Part shown: piece by piece, positions 16,410 through 26,417 of the stretch
Layout of the letters: the number at the start of each line of letters is the position of its first letter
Numbering within the stretch: the stretch's first letter is position 1
Assembly (NCBI RefSeq): GCF_002153425.1
Contig: NZ_KZ119600.1
Span: forward strand, 3,399,920-3,463,919
DNA length: 64,000 bases
Source: Litchfieldia alkalitelluris
Lineage (GTDB): Bacteria; Bacillota; Bacilli; Bacillales; Salisediminibacteriaceae
Direction: 5' to 3'
Translations under genes and position numbers: made by a program
The notes under the pieces: generated by a model
Databases searched by the model: none
Seen by the model: the letters and a program-made list of their open reading frames with translations, nothing else
Told to the model about the DNA's origin: nothing

Positions 16410-17396
16410 ATGATGAAGAATAATTATTTTGTTGTTTTCCTAGCCATGATGTTCTTGACCATTAGTATTTTGTTTGGTTGCAGTTCAAACGATGATATGA
16501 GTGCCGATGAAATGGACGGAAGTTATGAAGTGATGGAAACTGAAATGTATGCTTCGGATGATAGTGGTGGATTAACTGATGAATCTTTAGAAGAAAGTGG
16601 AAGAGCAGTGACCACTTCTAATAATACTGGTGAGGACCTCGACTTTGATACAGCAAATAGAATGGTAATTTATAATGCCAACATGTCTATTGAGGTTACA
16701 AATTTCCAACAAGCTCAACTAGAAATTCAAAATCACGTTGAGAAAATGGGTGGATTTATCATCGAATCCAATCAGTACAGTAGAGGTGAAGACAACACAT
16801 CTGGATATATGTCCGTTAGAGTACCACAAAACAATTTTTATCCCTTTTTAGATGAACTAGAATCTTCGAGTACAAAGGTAAATGAAAGGTCAGTCTGGGG
16901 AAATGATGTCACAGAAGAATATGTTGATCTAGAATCAAGGCTCCGCTCAAGAGAAGCAGTAGAAGAACGCCTTCTTTCATTCATGGAAGAGGCTGAAAAT
17001 ACAGAAGACTTACTCAAAATATCTAGTGACTTAGGGAAAATTCAACAAGAGATCGAGCAACTTACAGGCAGAATGAAGTATTTAGAAGATCATGTAGCCT
17101 TCTCAACCGTTACTGTACACATAGAAGAAAGAAACATCAAAGTCCCTTCCTTACAGGAAACGGATACACTAAATACTTGGAAAAAAGCACAAAGCTTATT
17201 CATGGATACAGTTAATTTTATCATTTCGATTTTCTCCAGTGCGGTTGTAATACTCATTGGACTCTCACCCATTATTGTTCCTATTTTAGTCTTAATAAGT
17301 ATTCTGTTAGTGATGAGAAGAAGAAAAAAGCGTGCCACACAAGATAACATGTCAGTGGATAGTCAAGATCTTAACGACGACAAGGATAAACAATAA
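16410..17396 (+). CDS. DUF4349 domain lipoprotein
   Basis: A 328-residue envelope protein. A lipoprotein signal with lipobox ILFGC comes first, then a ~55-residue acidic linker, and the DUF4349 domain at ~75-235 (RMVIYNANMSIEV to VTVHIEE), whose middle forms a long coiled coil (EAVEERLLSFMEEAENTEDL). A single membrane helix near residue 265-295 is followed by a short basic tail, so the protein may be anchored at both ends. Family function is unknown; members are often linked to envelope stress. The ATG with AAGGGGTG upstream is chosen over one five codons earlier. Confidence 0.85.
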   Translation: MMKNNYFVVFLAMMFLTISILFGCSSNDDMSADEMDGSYEVMETEMYASDDSGGLTDESLEESGRAVTTSNNTGEDLDFDTANRMVIYNANMSIEVTNFQQAQLEIQNHVEKMGGFIIESNQYSRGEDNTSGYMSVRVPQNNFYPFLDELESSSTKVNERSVWGNDVTEEYVDLESRLRSREAVEERLLSFMEEAENTEDLLKISSDLGKIQQEIEQLTGRMKYLEDHVAFSTVTVHIEERNIKVPSLQETDTLNTWKKAQSLFMDTVNFIISIFSSAVVILIGLSPIIVPILVLISILLVMRRRKKRATQDNMSVDSQDLNDDKDKQ

Positions 17397-17414
17397 ACAT
17401 CATAACGCTTTATA

Positions 17415-17456
17415 AAAAGAGGGTGGGACATATTAAATCCCAGCCTCTTTCTCCTT
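17415..17456. terminator. Bidirectional terminator between DUF4349 gene and yugU
   Basis: AAAGAGGGTGGGA and TCCCAGCCTCTTT form a stem with one mismatch and a nine-base loop, flanked by A and T runs, between convergent genes. Confidence 0.8.
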
Positions 17457-17861
17457 TTAACCTTCTATCCCTTTAAGAAACATCGTTCTTGTACGCGGTC
17501 CATCAAACTCACAGAAATAAATTCCTTGCCATGTACCTAGGATCAATTCTCCATCAGAAACAATCACAACCTGTGACGCTCCCACTGTGCTTGCTTTTAG
17601 GTGTGAAGCAGAATTCCCTTCCATATGACGATACTTCTTATGAGTCCATGGATAAACTTCATCCCAACGCATCAACATATCATGTTTCACATCTGGATCT
17701 GCATTTTCATTAATGGTAATTCCTGCAGTAGTATGGGGACAATAAATATAAACTACCCCGTTTTTTAACCCTTCTTCCATTACAAATTGCTGTACTTCCC
17801 TAGTTACATCAATCATTTCATCACGAGACTTTGTTTTTAACGACAGTTTCTTTAATGACAT
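17457..17861 (-). CDS. yugU: YjbQ/UPF0047 family protein (YugU-like)
   Basis: A 134-residue protein with all hallmarks of the YjbQ family: [16 protein letters not shown], the central [13 protein letters not shown] and [17 protein letters not shown]. The conserved histidines suggest a metal site. E. coli YjbQ has promiscuous thiamine-phosphate synthase activity, but the physiological role is not established. It lies 37 bases downstream of proI on the same strand and is probably co-transcribed. Confidence 0.9.
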   Translation of the reverse strand: MSLKKLSLKTKSRDEMIDVTREVQQFVMEEGLKNGVVYIYCPHTTAGITINENADPDVKHDMLMRWDEVYPWTHKKYRHMEGNSASHLKASTVGASQVVIVSDGELILGTWQGIYFCEFDGPRTRTMFLKGIEG

Positions 17862-17898
17862 ATCTTATTCCCCTTTCTATCCCAATTTTTGTATGGCG

Positions 17899-18702
17899 TT
17901 ATACCCCTTGCCCCCGTGCGTGTATTGATGTTGCTTTGACTGCCTCATTTATGGTTTCTTCAAAGTTATTTTTTTCTAATACTTTTAATCCTTCAGCGGT
18001 TGATCCACCAGGAGATGCGACTTGTGAAATCAATTCTTCACGTTCTCCGCCATTTTCTAGCATTCCAACAGAGCCTTTGATCATTGATGTAACTAATTTT
18101 CTTGCTTGCTCCCTTGATATATTGTTGGCTACTGCTGCTTTCTCCAATGCTTGAGCAAAACTATATACAAAGGCTGGTGCACTGCCAGTAATTGCCGTTA
18201 AGTCATGCACTTGTTGTTCCGATAACTCTTCTGAATCTCCAATGGCATCTAGGAGTGTAGTAATTATTAGCCGTTGATCGTTTGTGACATTCTTTCCACA
18301 TGTATATATGGACATCGATTTACCAATTTGTGCGCCTGTATTTGGCATGATCCAGCATACTCCTGTTCCTTGAGGTAAACGTTTTTTCATATAGGAAACG
18401 TCAATTCCCGCCGCTACAGTTACGACTAATTGATCTTTTACAATTCTCCCTAATTTTTGTAAAATGTCTTGTTGGGTCTGAGGTGGTGTAGCTAGAATGA
18501 TTACATTGTGTTCTGAAACCACACTTTCCCAATTTTGTGTTATCTGAACGGAATATGTATCTTCTAAATAATTGAGCTTTTTTATATCCGATTGATTAGC
18601 AACCGTAATATTACTTCCTGATGCACTTTGAGCAACAAGACCTGATATGATTGCTTCTGCCATCCTTCCTGCTCCTATGAATAAATAATTTGTGTTTGCC
18701 AT
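17899..18702 (-). CDS. proI: Pyrroline-5-carboxylate reductase
   Basis: A 267-residue NAD(P)H enzyme for the last step of proline synthesis. The Rossmann start NYLFIGAGRMAEAIISGL has an intact GxGxMA. The C-terminal dimerisation domain holds DLTAITGSAPAFVYSFAQAL and the P5C-binding SPGGSTAEGLKVLE. Length is normal for ProC. B. subtilis has several paralogues (ProG, ProH, ProI, ComER); the overall look is of a true P5CR, and I use proI only as the nearest label. A proline supply fits osmotic adaptation but that is inference. Confidence 0.88.
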   Translation of the reverse strand: MANTNYLFIGAGRMAEAIISGLVAQSASGSNITVANQSDIKKLNYLEDTYSVQITQNWESVVSEHNVIILATPPQTQQDILQKLGRIVKDQLVVTVAAGIDVSYMKKRLPQGTGVCWIMPNTGAQIGKSMSIYTCGKNVTNDQRLIITTLLDAIGDSEELSEQQVHDLTAITGSAPAFVYSFAQALEKAAVANNISREQARKLVTSMIKGSVGMLENGGEREELISQVASPGGSTAEGLKVLEKNNFEETINEAVKATSIHARGQGV

Positions 18703-19292
18703 TATATAACCCCTTCCTTTACCTTTTCTAAATTAACATTTTTAAAACAAAGATGAAAGGATGTTGATAGGTTATTCTATTAAGAGAGTGGACTCACTCA
18801 AAACACCGAATGATCTGGTATGAGATTTTGCTTTTTCTATTTTTCATACCTGATCAGGCCTCGAACCCCAAAATGGGTTTATGATAACGGGAGAAATTAC
18901 TCTTATTTTAAATTTCAGATCGAAAATAGCGAAAATAGATGGAGAAATTCCCACTAATAACTTGAAAACCATGAAAATTTGATTTCAAAGTGTACTTAAA
19001 GGGAAAAACTACCCGTATTCCCCCTTACGAAGATATATTCTGCAGCTTAAAAGGAAAATCTCCCCTTATTTTTAAGTATCTTTGGTCACTTACTCAACTC
19101 ACCCAATTAAGGAGAAACCTTCGTATGATGCTTTGCTTCTTGAAAGTTTAACTTTGTTTTTTCACAATCAACCTCTTTATAACATCATAATTCCCCCATT
19201 AACCTTCCAAAAATAGACAGAGTAGGAACCTAGCAAACATGAGCTAATAAAATTTATATTTATTATGTTATTTAGCCTATCAAAAACGAAAA
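18703..19292. other. Gene-free stretch with a hairpin and degenerate short repeats
   Basis: About 590 bases without a credible reading frame. They contain an upstream region for proI, a 13-base stem with one mismatch (18811-18856, TGATC...GATCA ends), and four related segments of about 25 bases described separately. Composition is AT-rich, like other intergenic DNA here. Confidence 0.6.
18889..19075 (+). repeat. Four degenerate direct repeats of roughly 55 bp
   Basis: Segments beginning GGGAGAAATTACTC (18889), GGAGAAATTCCCAC (18941), GGGAAAAACTACCC (19001) and AGGAAAATCTCCCC (19052) recur at 52, 60 and 51 bases. Each has a GGRRAAA...TCYCC pattern able to form a small hairpin. Similarity is limited, so this may be an old decayed array. 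Confidence 0.4.
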
Positions 19293-19331
19293 AAAACGAG
19301 ACAAATTCACTAAGTGAAAAGGTCTCGTTTT
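19293..19331 (-). terminator. Terminator after the 19.4-kb unknown gene
   Basis: AAAACGAGAC pairs with GTCTCGTTTT, and the minus-strand product ends in a long T run (TTTTTTTT). It lies 69 bases beyond the stop of the gene it would serve. Confidence 0.85.
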
Positions 19332-19399
19332 CCCTATATATTTTTCAGTTTTCTCCATCTAAACGGTAATGCTTAAATCTAGAAGCTCCATGAAAAGAA

Positions 19400-20092
19400 T
19401 TAGCTTATATTTTCTAATCTTCTCTCAAGTTGTTTCATCTTAAATCTATCTTTATTTACACTTTCATAATGTTTTAATTTACGCTTTAAACGTGACTTAG
19501 TCCAAGTAAAATCAGCAATCTCTTTTCTATTTAAATACGTAGCAAAGAAATCGACATTCCCACTCTCGTATTTTAAGTGATCATCTACTACATCAAAATA
19601 CCTTTCAAAGGCTTCAAGAATTGATGACCCTTCTGGTACGAAATCACCATAATGTTCTAAACACTTTTTATAATTATTTTCCCTCAAAGTATTCAAAAAG
19701 GTTGTTAAAAATAGATCTTCTTTTCCTTCAAGCTTAAACCCTTTTTTCTCAAGCAGCTTTAGGAATATTTCTAATTCATTATGATAAAAAGAATAAACCT
19801 TTCGCATTTCCTTTGTCATCGTTATTGATAAACTCATTAACCCCTCGGAGCGAGCATGCAACATGTTCAACAACGCTTTGTATGCCTCCGGTTTTAACAA
19901 GAACGTCGGATGTACTGTCCTTAGGTACTTATTAACCTCTTCATTTAAAATACGTTGTAGCATTTGCTCTTTTTCCATTTTCTCCAAGGATGCTTTCCGC
20001 TCCTGTTCAGCATACTCCCTGATTCTTCTTTGCGTTTCAGCTGCCCAAACAGCCTGTTTTGCTTCAAACTTCTTTTTTAATGTTTGAAACAT
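19400..20092 (-). CDS. Unknown helical cytoplasmic protein
   Basis: A 230-residue charged protein I do not recognise. The first 70 residues (MFQTLKKKFEAKQAVWAAET, then RRIREYAEQERKASLEKMEK) look like a long amphipathic coiled coil; the rest is predicted helical with many Lys, Glu and aromatic residues. It has no signal peptide, membrane segment or catalytic motif. The ATG has a strong AAGGAGGAGAGG site; an upstream TTG/ATG extension is unlikely. It is a single-gene unit with its own terminator, placed between proI and ytfP, where B. subtilis has other genes, so it is probably accessory. Confidence 0.75.
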   Translation of the reverse strand: MFQTLKKKFEAKQAVWAAETQRRIREYAEQERKASLEKMEKEQMLQRILNEEVNKYLRTVHPTFLLKPEAYKALLNMLHARSEGLMSLSITMTKEMRKVYSFYHNELEIFLKLLEKKGFKLEGKEDLFLTTFLNTLRENNYKKCLEHYGDFVPEGSSILEAFERYFDVVDDHLKYESGNVDFFATYLNRKEIADFTWTKSRLKRKLKHYESVNKDRFKMKQLERRLENIS

Positions 20093-20545
20093 GCGCCTCT
20101 CCTCCTTCCATAATTTCACTTTAATATTTTTACCACTTGAAGTGTATCACATCCAAAACAGAAATAAAATAGAGAATGAGGAAAAAAATGAAACGATTTC
20201 GCATGTGATACGATGTGAAGTATTCTTATACTTATATTTAATGATATATCCTTGTATTTCGTGATATATAATTATTAAAGTTCTATGACTTGTTATGAAA
20301 AATATGCTTGTTTAAGACACAGGCGTCGGAAATATATAGTCGATTATAAAAATTGTAATACTCATTTCATCGACCTGTATTAGTAATAATGTCAATGCAT
20401 GTCTACTAAATCCTAACAACATGTCGTTTTTTTAGACGTATGGAACTTATAGTTAAGATTGATAATGATGATAAGTAGAAACTTGTTCAAGGAGAACTAT
20501 TATATGATAAAATACTTGCATTGAAGAAGATGGAAGGTGTAGTTA
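20093..20545. other. Intergenic region upstream of ytfP
   Basis: Around 450 bases between divergent genes. It must contain both promoters. A direct repeat TGATATAT occurs at 20242 and 20262, two helical turns apart. I see no riboswitch, RNA gene or coding frame. Confidence 0.5.
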
Positions 20546-21820
20546 ATGTATGATGTAATTGTAATTGGGGGCGGCCCTTCTGGTTTGATGGCCTCTGTAG
20601 CAGCAGCAGAGTATGGGGCAAGAGTTCTACTCTGTGATAAAGGAAATAAACTCGGACGGAAATTGGCCATCTCTGGTGGAGGTAGGTGCAATGTCACAAA
20701 TAGAGCAGATGTGGAAGAGATCATTCACCACATTCCTGGAAACGGTAGATTTATGTATAGCCCATTTTCCGTTTTTAATAATGAAGATATCATCCAGTTT
20801 TTTGAAAACCTAGGTATTCAACTGAAGGAAGAAGACCGTGGAAGAATGTTTCCAGTAACAGATAAAGCCATTTCGGTTGTAAGGGCTTTAGTCGACAAAA
20901 TTAGATCACTAAAAGTAGAAATTCGCACTAATGTTAGTGTGAGGGATGTCATATATGACTTTGATCAAAAGATAGTATTGGGGATTAAGTTAGAATCAGG
21001 TGAACAAATTAAAGCACCTAATGTCATTGTTGCGGTTGGTGGAAAATCTGTCCCGCATACAGGTAGTACTGGTGATGGCTATCCTTGGGCAAAAAAGGCT
21101 GGACATACCATCACAGAGCTATATCCAACAGAAGTTCCAATCACAGCAAATGATCAATATATAAGGAAAAGGGAGTTGCAAGGACTATCATTACGTGATG
21201 TTAAGCTATCCGTTCTAGATCCTAAAACAGGAAAACTAATAAAAGCACACGAAGGGGACATGATCTTTACTCATTTTGGCATATCAGGTCCAATTTCCCT
21301 TCGCTGTAGTCAATATGTTGTGAAAGCAAAGAAAAAATACAGTATTTCAAAAATACCAATAGAATTGGACATTTTCCCTAGTAGTCATGAAGATGAGCTT
21401 TTTACAGGTTTACTGTCTCTATTAGACCAGCAACAGAAAAAAGCTATTAAAAATGTGCTAATTGGGTGGGTGCCTGAACGACTAGTTCCTGTACTTCTTA
21501 CTATGGCAGATATTGACCCAATGCTCGTACAAGCAGAAATATCTCATGAAAAACTACGTAATCTTTCTCGACTCGTGAAGCATTTTCCTATTCAAGCAAC
21601 GGGTACATTATCACTTGAAAAAGCATTCGTAACTGGTGGTGGTGTTTCCGTTAAAGAAGTATATCCAAAGCGCATGGAATCAAAATTTATGAAGGGCTTA
21701 TTCTTCTGTGGTGAAGTCATGGACCTTCACGGATATACAGGGGGCTATAACATCACTGTAGCCTTTTCCACAGGTTATACAGCAGGGCAAGCTGCTGCAA
21801 TGAGTCAATGGGAAGAATAG
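20546..21820 (+). CDS. ytfP: NAD(P)/FAD-dependent oxidoreductase YtfP (BaiN/HI0933 family)
   Basis: A 424-residue flavoprotein. The dinucleotide motif [19 protein letters not shown] starts at residue 4, followed by the family block [18 protein letters not shown], a central insert domain, and the FAD-closing segment [25 protein letters not shown]. subtilis YtfP is the counterpart. The physiological substrate is unknown; BaiN was proposed in bile-acid reduction in clostridia, but that cannot be carried over. The ATG has GGAAGGTG upstream. It runs convergent to leuS with hairpin repeats in between. Confidence 0.92.
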   Translation: MYDVIVIGGGPSGLMASVAAAEYGARVLLCDKGNKLGRKLAISGGGRCNVTNRADVEEIIHHIPGNGRFMYSPFSVFNNEDIIQFFENLGIQLKEEDRGRMFPVTDKAISVVRALVDKIRSLKVEIRTNVSVRDVIYDFDQKIVLGIKLESGEQIKAPNVIVAVGGKSVPHTGSTGDGYPWAKKAGHTITELYPTEVPITANDQYIRKRELQGLSLRDVKLSVLDPKTGKLIKAHEGDMIFTHFGISGPISLRCSQYVVKAKKKYSISKIPIELDIFPSSHEDELFTGLLSLLDQQQKKAIKNVLIGWVPERLVPVLLTMADIDPMLVQAEISHEKLRNLSRLVKHFPIQATGTLSLEKAFVTGGGVSVKEVYPKRMESKFMKGLFFCGEVMDLHGYTGGYNITVAFSTGYTAGQAAAMSQWEE

Positions 21821-21832
21821 GTTGTAAACATT

Positions 21833-21872
21833 AAGTCCGCATTTCCTATTGTTGGAATGCGGACTAGTTTTT
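21833..21872 (+). terminator. Terminator after ytfP, first unit of a hairpin array
   Basis: AGTCCGCATTTCC pairs with GGAATGCGGACT, followed by AGTTTTT. It is 13 bases past the ytfP stop and is the first of four related units at ~51-base spacing. Confidence 0.85.
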
Positions 21873-21952
21873 GTGATGTCATGGATTCCTGGCCGCATTC
21901 CGAGAAAATGCGGACTAGATTTCCAATACTCACAGATTCCTGTCCCCATTCC

Positions 21953-22008
21953 AAAAAAATGCGGTCTAGATTTCCAGCTACTATGGATTCTAGTCCGCAT
22001 TTTTTTAT
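21953..22008. terminator. Bidirectional terminator downstream of leuS
   Basis: Arms of units 3 and 4 pair: ATGCGGTCTAGA with TCTAGTCCGCAT, one mismatch each, flanked by A and T runs so that both strands end in TTTTTTT. It lies 45 bases beyond the leuS stop. Confidence 0.75.
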
Positions 22009-22053
22009 TTTCTTCTTTTTTACAATTCTCGTAACTCAAACAATTTCAAAAGA

Positions 22054-24471
22054 CTAATTAGCTACAATGTTTACAAGCTTTCCAGGTACTGCAATGACTT
22101 TGCGTACAGTTTTCCCTACTATTTCTTCTTGGATTTTTTCAAGAGCCTTAGCTTTTTCTTCCATTTCTTCACGTGAGGCATCCTTAGCGATGACAAGCTT
22201 CGAGCGGACTTTACCGTTCACTTGGACAACGATTTCCACTTCGTTTTCCACTAACAAGCTCTCATCATACGTTGGCCAAGCTTCGTATGAAATGGATTCT
22301 GTGTGACCGAGGCGACTCCACAACTCTTCACACAGGTGTGGCGCAACAGGCGACAGCATTTTCACAAAGCCTTCCACATGGGATTTAGATAGTTTCTCCT
22401 GCTTATATGCTTCGTTAACGAATACCATCATTTGTGAAATGCCTGTGTTAAAACGAAGGTGTTCGAAGTCATCCGTCACCTTTTTCACTGTTTGATGGTA
22501 GGTTCTAGTCATCTCTCCTGTTGCTTCAAAATCACCAATAGCTTGATTCACATTGCCTTCATCAGTAACAATCAAACGCCATACACGATCAAGGAATCGA
22601 CGGGCACCATCAAGACCATTCGTGCTCCAGGCGATAGAAGCATCTAAAGGTCCCATGAACATTTCATATAGTCGAAGTGTATCTGCACCGTGGCTTTCTA
22701 CAATATCATCAGGATTTACGACATTTCCTTTTGATTTACTCATTTTTTCATTATTTTCACCAAGAATCATTCCTTGGTTATATAGCTTTTGGAATGGCTC
22801 CTTCGTGTGAACAACACCAATATCGTATAGGAACTTGTGCCAGAAACGAGCATACAATAGATGTAACACTGCGTGCTCTGCTCCACCAATATATATGTCT
22901 ACTGGAAGCCACTTCTTTAATTTTTCTGCATCAGCAAGGGCCTGATCATTATGTGGGTCAATATAACGAAGGTAATACCAGCAGCTACCTGCCCACTGTG
23001 GCATTGTATTCGTTTCTCTGCGACCTTTCATTCCAGTTTCAGGGTCCGTTACAAACAACCAATCCTCGGCATTGGCAAGTGGTGATTCGCCAGTTCCAGA
23101 AGGTTTAAACTCCTCCAAATCAGGAAGTGTTAACGGAAGCTGATCCTCTGGTACAGGTTTCATAGATCCATCTTCATAATGGATAATTGGGATCGGCTCT
23201 CCCCAATAACGTTGGCGACTAAATAACCAATCACGAAGACGATACGTCACCCGCTTTTCACCCTTATTGTTATCCACAAGCCAGTCAATCATTTTACTTA
23301 TTGCTTCCTCATTGTTTAGTCCATTAAGGAAGTCAGAGTTTACGTGTGGGCCGTCTCCAGCATATGCTTCAGTGGCTACGTCTCCACCTGATACTACCTC
23401 AACAATCGGTAGCTCAAATTCTTTGGCAAATTCATAGTCCCTTTCATCATGTCCTGGAACTGCCATAATTGCACCTGTTCCATAGCTTACAAGAACATAG
23501 TCAGCAATCCAGATTGGAAGCTTTTCACCCGTTACGGGATGCTTTGCGTACCCTCCTGTGAAAACACCTGTTTTTTCCTTAGAAAGCTCCGTTCGTTCTA
23601 AGTCACTTTTCGTTGCCACCTTATTTTGATACGCTTCAACAGCTGCTCGTTGCTCTTCGCTTACAATGGAAGAGACTAATTTATGCTCAGGTGCGAGTAC
23701 TAGGTAAGTAGCACCAAACAATGTATCTGGACGAGTCGTAAACACGGTGATCGAGTGCTCAGTCCCTGCAATTGTGAAGGTAACATCTGCCCCTTCTGAA
23801 CGTCCGATCCAGTTTCGTTGCATATCTTTGATGCTCTCTGGCCAGTCTAACTCTTCAAGGTCTTCAAGCAGACGATCTGCATAGGCAGTAATTTTAAGCA
23901 TCCACTGCTTCATAGGACGACGCTCTACAGGGTGTCCACCACGTTCACTCTTACCATCAATTACTTCTTCATTGGCTAAAACCGTTCCAAGGGCAGGACA
24001 CCAGTTTACAGGTACTTCATCAATGTATGCTAATCCTTTTTCATATAGTTTTAGAAAAATCCATTGTGTCCATTTCACATAGTCCGCATCAGTCGTATTT
24101 ACTTCCCGATCCCAATCATATGAGAAGCCAAGGGCTTTAATTTGACGACGGAAATTATCAATGTTTTTCAAAGTAAATTCTCTAGGATGCTTCCCAGTAT
24201 CTAAAGCATACTGCTCTGCTGGAAGTCCAAATGCATCCCATCCCATTGGATGAAGAACGTTATATCCTTGCATTCTTTTCATACGGGATAGAATATCTGT
24301 TGCTGTATACCCTTCAGGGTGCCCCACATGTAAACCTGCACCAGATGGATATGGAAACATATCTAATGCATAAAATTTATCTTTATTGTCTTCCTCCTCT
24401 GTTTTAAACGTCTTATTCTCTTCCCAAAAATCTTGCCACTTTTTTTCAACTTGCAAATGGTCAAATGACAT
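22054..24471 (-). CDS. leuS: Leucyl-tRNA synthetase
   Basis: An 805-residue class I synthetase charging tRNA-Leu. The HIGH motif appears as HVGH (48-51) and the KMSKS loop as KMSKSKGN. An editing CP1 domain lies between (~220-410, with [18 protein letters not shown]), and the C-terminal part contains the tRNA-binding extension. Length equals the B. subtilis enzyme. The start ATG follows GGAGGCTG; an upstream in-frame ATG is less suitable. A complete T-box leader with a CTC specifier precedes it, so expression rises when tRNA-Leu is uncharged. Confidence 0.98.
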   Translation of the reverse strand: MSFDHLQVEKKWQDFWEENKTFKTEEEDNKDKFYALDMFPYPSGAGLHVGHPEGYTATDILSRMKRMQGYNVLHPMGWDAFGLPAEQYALDTGKHPREFTLKNIDNFRRQIKALGFSYDWDREVNTTDADYVKWTQWIFLKLYEKGLAYIDEVPVNWCPALGTVLANEEVIDGKSERGGHPVERRPMKQWMLKITAYADRLLEDLEELDWPESIKDMQRNWIGRSEGADVTFTIAGTEHSITVFTTRPDTLFGATYLVLAPEHKLVSSIVSEEQRAAVEAYQNKVATKSDLERTELSKEKTGVFTGGYAKHPVTGEKLPIWIADYVLVSYGTGAIMAVPGHDERDYEFAKEFELPIVEVVSGGDVATEAYAGDGPHVNSDFLNGLNNEEAISKMIDWLVDNNKGEKRVTYRLRDWLFSRQRYWGEPIPIIHYEDGSMKPVPEDQLPLTLPDLEEFKPSGTGESPLANAEDWLFVTDPETGMKGRRETNTMPQWAGSCWYYLRYIDPHNDQALADAEKLKKWLPVDIYIGGAEHAVLHLLYARFWHKFLYDIGVVHTKEPFQKLYNQGMILGENNEKMSKSKGNVVNPDDIVESHGADTLRLYEMFMGPLDASIAWSTNGLDGARRFLDRVWRLIVTDEGNVNQAIGDFEATGEMTRTYHQTVKKVTDDFEHLRFNTGISQMMVFVNEAYKQEKLSKSHVEGFVKMLSPVAPHLCEELWSRLGHTESISYEAWPTYDESLLVENEVEIVVQVNGKVRSKLVIAKDASREEMEEKAKALEKIQEEIVGKTVRKVIAVPGKLVNIVAN

Positions 24472-24633
24472 AGTTACAGCCTCCTTCATTTATATAAAAA
24501 TAATCTTTATCCACACAATTTCTTAAGTCCATACTACTCCATTAATTAGTACCGCTAAGGTTTATGAAGCTTATGCAAAATCCCTTTCTTCATAGAAGTC
24601 GCCTAACCCCTTCGTACTACGCTTTAAAGCATT

Positions 24634-24910
24634 AAAAAACCTCCCATCCCTAGCCTTTGCTAGGGACGAGAGGTTGAATTATACATTACCTTACCCGCGG
24701 TACCACCCACATTAGCATAAATGTGACATTATGCTCACTTCATTCCCGTAACGTGGGTGACGTCAAAGGGTACTTCATTTTCCCCTTTGCAATTCAGAGG
24801 TGAGTTCATGATTATTGCCGTTAACTTCCACCAACCGTTAACTCTCTGTAGCACAATAAATTCATTACTATTCCTCGTCATCATCTTTCGACATTTCTAT
24901 ATGATTAATT
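24634..24910 (-). promoter_or_regulatory. T-box riboswitch of leuS (Leu, CTC specifier)
   Basis: The minus-strand leader has all T-box parts in order. The AGAGAG and GGTTGGTGGAAG elements of stem I come first. The specifier region GAACTCACC contains a CTC leucine codon at 24804-24802. The T-box antiterminator sequence GGGTGGTACCGCGGG follows (24708-24694). Last is a terminator whose stem pairs AACCTCTCGTCCCTAGC with GCTAGGGATGGGAGGTT and ends in TTTTTT (24634-24675). Uncharged tRNA-Leu would pair with the specifier and antiterminator and allow leuS transcription. Confidence 0.95.
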
Positions 24911-24913
24911 GCT

Positions 24914-24943
24914 ATTGTATGCAATCGCTTATCAAACTGTCAA
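24914..24943 (-). promoter_or_regulatory. Sigma-A promoter of leuS
   Basis: A perfect -35 TTGACA and a -10 TACAAT are 18 bases apart on the minus strand. Transcription would start near 24907, just ahead of T-box stem I. Confidence 0.8.
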
Positions 24944-25045
24944 GTAAAGTTCTATTATATATAGTAGACAAAATAAATTTTATTTAAACAAGGCCTATTT
25001 TGCAAGAAAAATTTTCTGAGTAGTATATCGTATAAACATTTTTAC

Positions 25046-26248
25046 TTATGCTGACTCTAAATCACGCTTAGAGAAAGATTTATCCTCTATTTTCCGATCA
25101 AACAATAGGGTTGTAACAATTGGAATGGAGAACATGGCTGCCAGAAGATAGAATAAAGCTGACATTCCAAACAAATCTACAATGACTCCGCCGAATAATG
25201 GACCAATTAATCTACCACCCGTTCCAACACTATTAACAATCCCTTGATAAAAACCAGCCTTCTCTTTAGGTGCCAACTTATGGGCAATTGTTGGAATTGC
25301 CGGCCAGACAAACATTTCACCAATGGTCAGCACAATCATTGCTGCTAGAAAAGCTGTAAAAACTGATGCTTGACTTAAAATGATATATGCTACAGTAAAA
25401 ATGGCTACACCTACATAAATTTGCGCTTTAAGTGAATGTACCCACCGTTTAATAAAAAAGCGGATAATAGGCTGACAAAAAACAATCATTGCACCATTTA
25501 TAGTCCATAAAACACTGTATTGATTTAGGGGTATTCCTAAGTTTTGTGTATGAACAGAAATAGTCGTCTGCCATTGGACATAAGCAATCCAGCAAATAAG
25601 AAATCCAGCACACAACACAAGTAGGGCATGGAACCGTTTTTTATTTGCTATTAATTGCCCTTGTTCAAAAACGTCCGTTGCAGATCCCGTATCCTTTTTG
25701 TCTTGTAAGTTTCGAAAAAAGATAAATGCTAAAACAAAGAAACTTAAATACATGAGTCCATTCCCTAAGAAAACAAAATCAAATCGATAGCTTGCTAGGA
25801 AGCCTCCGATTGCTGCACCAACTGCAACACCTACGTTTTGAGCAACATACATGGCATTAAAGGGTTTTCTTCCCCCTTCTGGCCAAACAGCTCCTGCCAT
25901 TGCATACATACAAGGGACCATAAGTCCTGAACCAAATCCTAAGCCAATAAGTAGAACGATATAAGCAATGAAGGATTCGTGTAGAATAGCCAGAGTAAAG
26001 GCACTCCCCATTGTAATCGACACTCCCATAATAATGGTTCGATATCCACCAATACGATCAAATAGCTTTCCTCCGATTAGATTTCCAATAATACCAGCTA
26101 AACCGTTGAACATAAGGACAATCCCAGCTACGGATAGGGGTTGCCCTAACTCCTGGTGCATATAAATTGTATTTAAAGGCCATAAAAAAGAGGCCCCAGT
26201 AATATTGATGGCCATACCTATAACAAGGATCCATATTGATCTTGGCAT
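25046..26248 (-). CDS. yttB: MFS efflux transporter (YttB-like)
   Basis: A 400-residue twelve-helix carrier. The MFS signature between helices 2 and 3 is GGKLFDRIGGYRTII, and helix 4-5 has GLGFGSGLMVPCMYAMAGAVWP. Its place beside leuS matches B. subtilis yttB, a predicted multidrug-type exporter. The substrate is unknown. The ATG is preceded by AAAGGGGA. It is upstream of the leuS promoter on the same strand and has its own region of control. Confidence 0.83.
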   Translation of the reverse strand: MPRSIWILVIGMAINITGASFLWPLNTIYMHQELGQPLSVAGIVLMFNGLAGIIGNLIGGKLFDRIGGYRTIIMGVSITMGSAFTLAILHESFIAYIVLLIGLGFGSGLMVPCMYAMAGAVWPEGGRKPFNAMYVAQNVGVAVGAAIGGFLASYRFDFVFLGNGLMYLSFFVLAFIFFRNLQDKKDTGSATDVFEQGQLIANKKRFHALLVLCAGFLICWIAYVQWQTTISVHTQNLGIPLNQYSVLWTINGAMIVFCQPIIRFFIKRWVHSLKAQIYVGVAIFTVAYIILSQASVFTAFLAAMIVLTIGEMFVWPAIPTIAHKLAPKEKAGFYQGIVNSVGTGGRLIGPLFGGVIVDLFGMSALFYLLAAMFSIPIVTTLLFDRKIEDKSFSKRDLESA

Positions 26249-26417
26249 AACGATCCCCTTTCTTTCGTTTCACTAAGTAAGATATTAGATGATTCAAGAT
26301 TTTTTGGCAACAATAATTATTTTCCTTATTTTCCTTCCCACTTTTTCCCCTTGTGACAGCTTTCTTTTTCTATGATAGGATGTGTTAAGAATTTAGTGTA
26401 AAGTGCAGGTGATCCAC

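Larger units (their letters stand above)
21831..22010. repeat. Four-unit array of GTCCGCATT hairpins
   Basis: Units start near 21831, 21881, 21932 and 21983. Units 2 and 3 share ATTCCTG, a CCGCATT-type left arm, an AATGCGG right arm and CTAGATTTCCA. Unit 4 has only the left arm before a T run. A perfect stand-alone hairpin with the same arms lies at 52426-52453. Short frames visible here are by-products of the repeats. Confidence 0.75.

Noticed and set aside
21698-22057. Several overlapping 60-110-codon frames between ytfP and leuS
   Set aside because: They arise from the hairpin repeats in several frames at once and lack ribosome sites.
24757-24987. 76-codon frame opposite the leuS leader
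   Set aside because: It is antisense to the T-box and promoter and has no translation signals.
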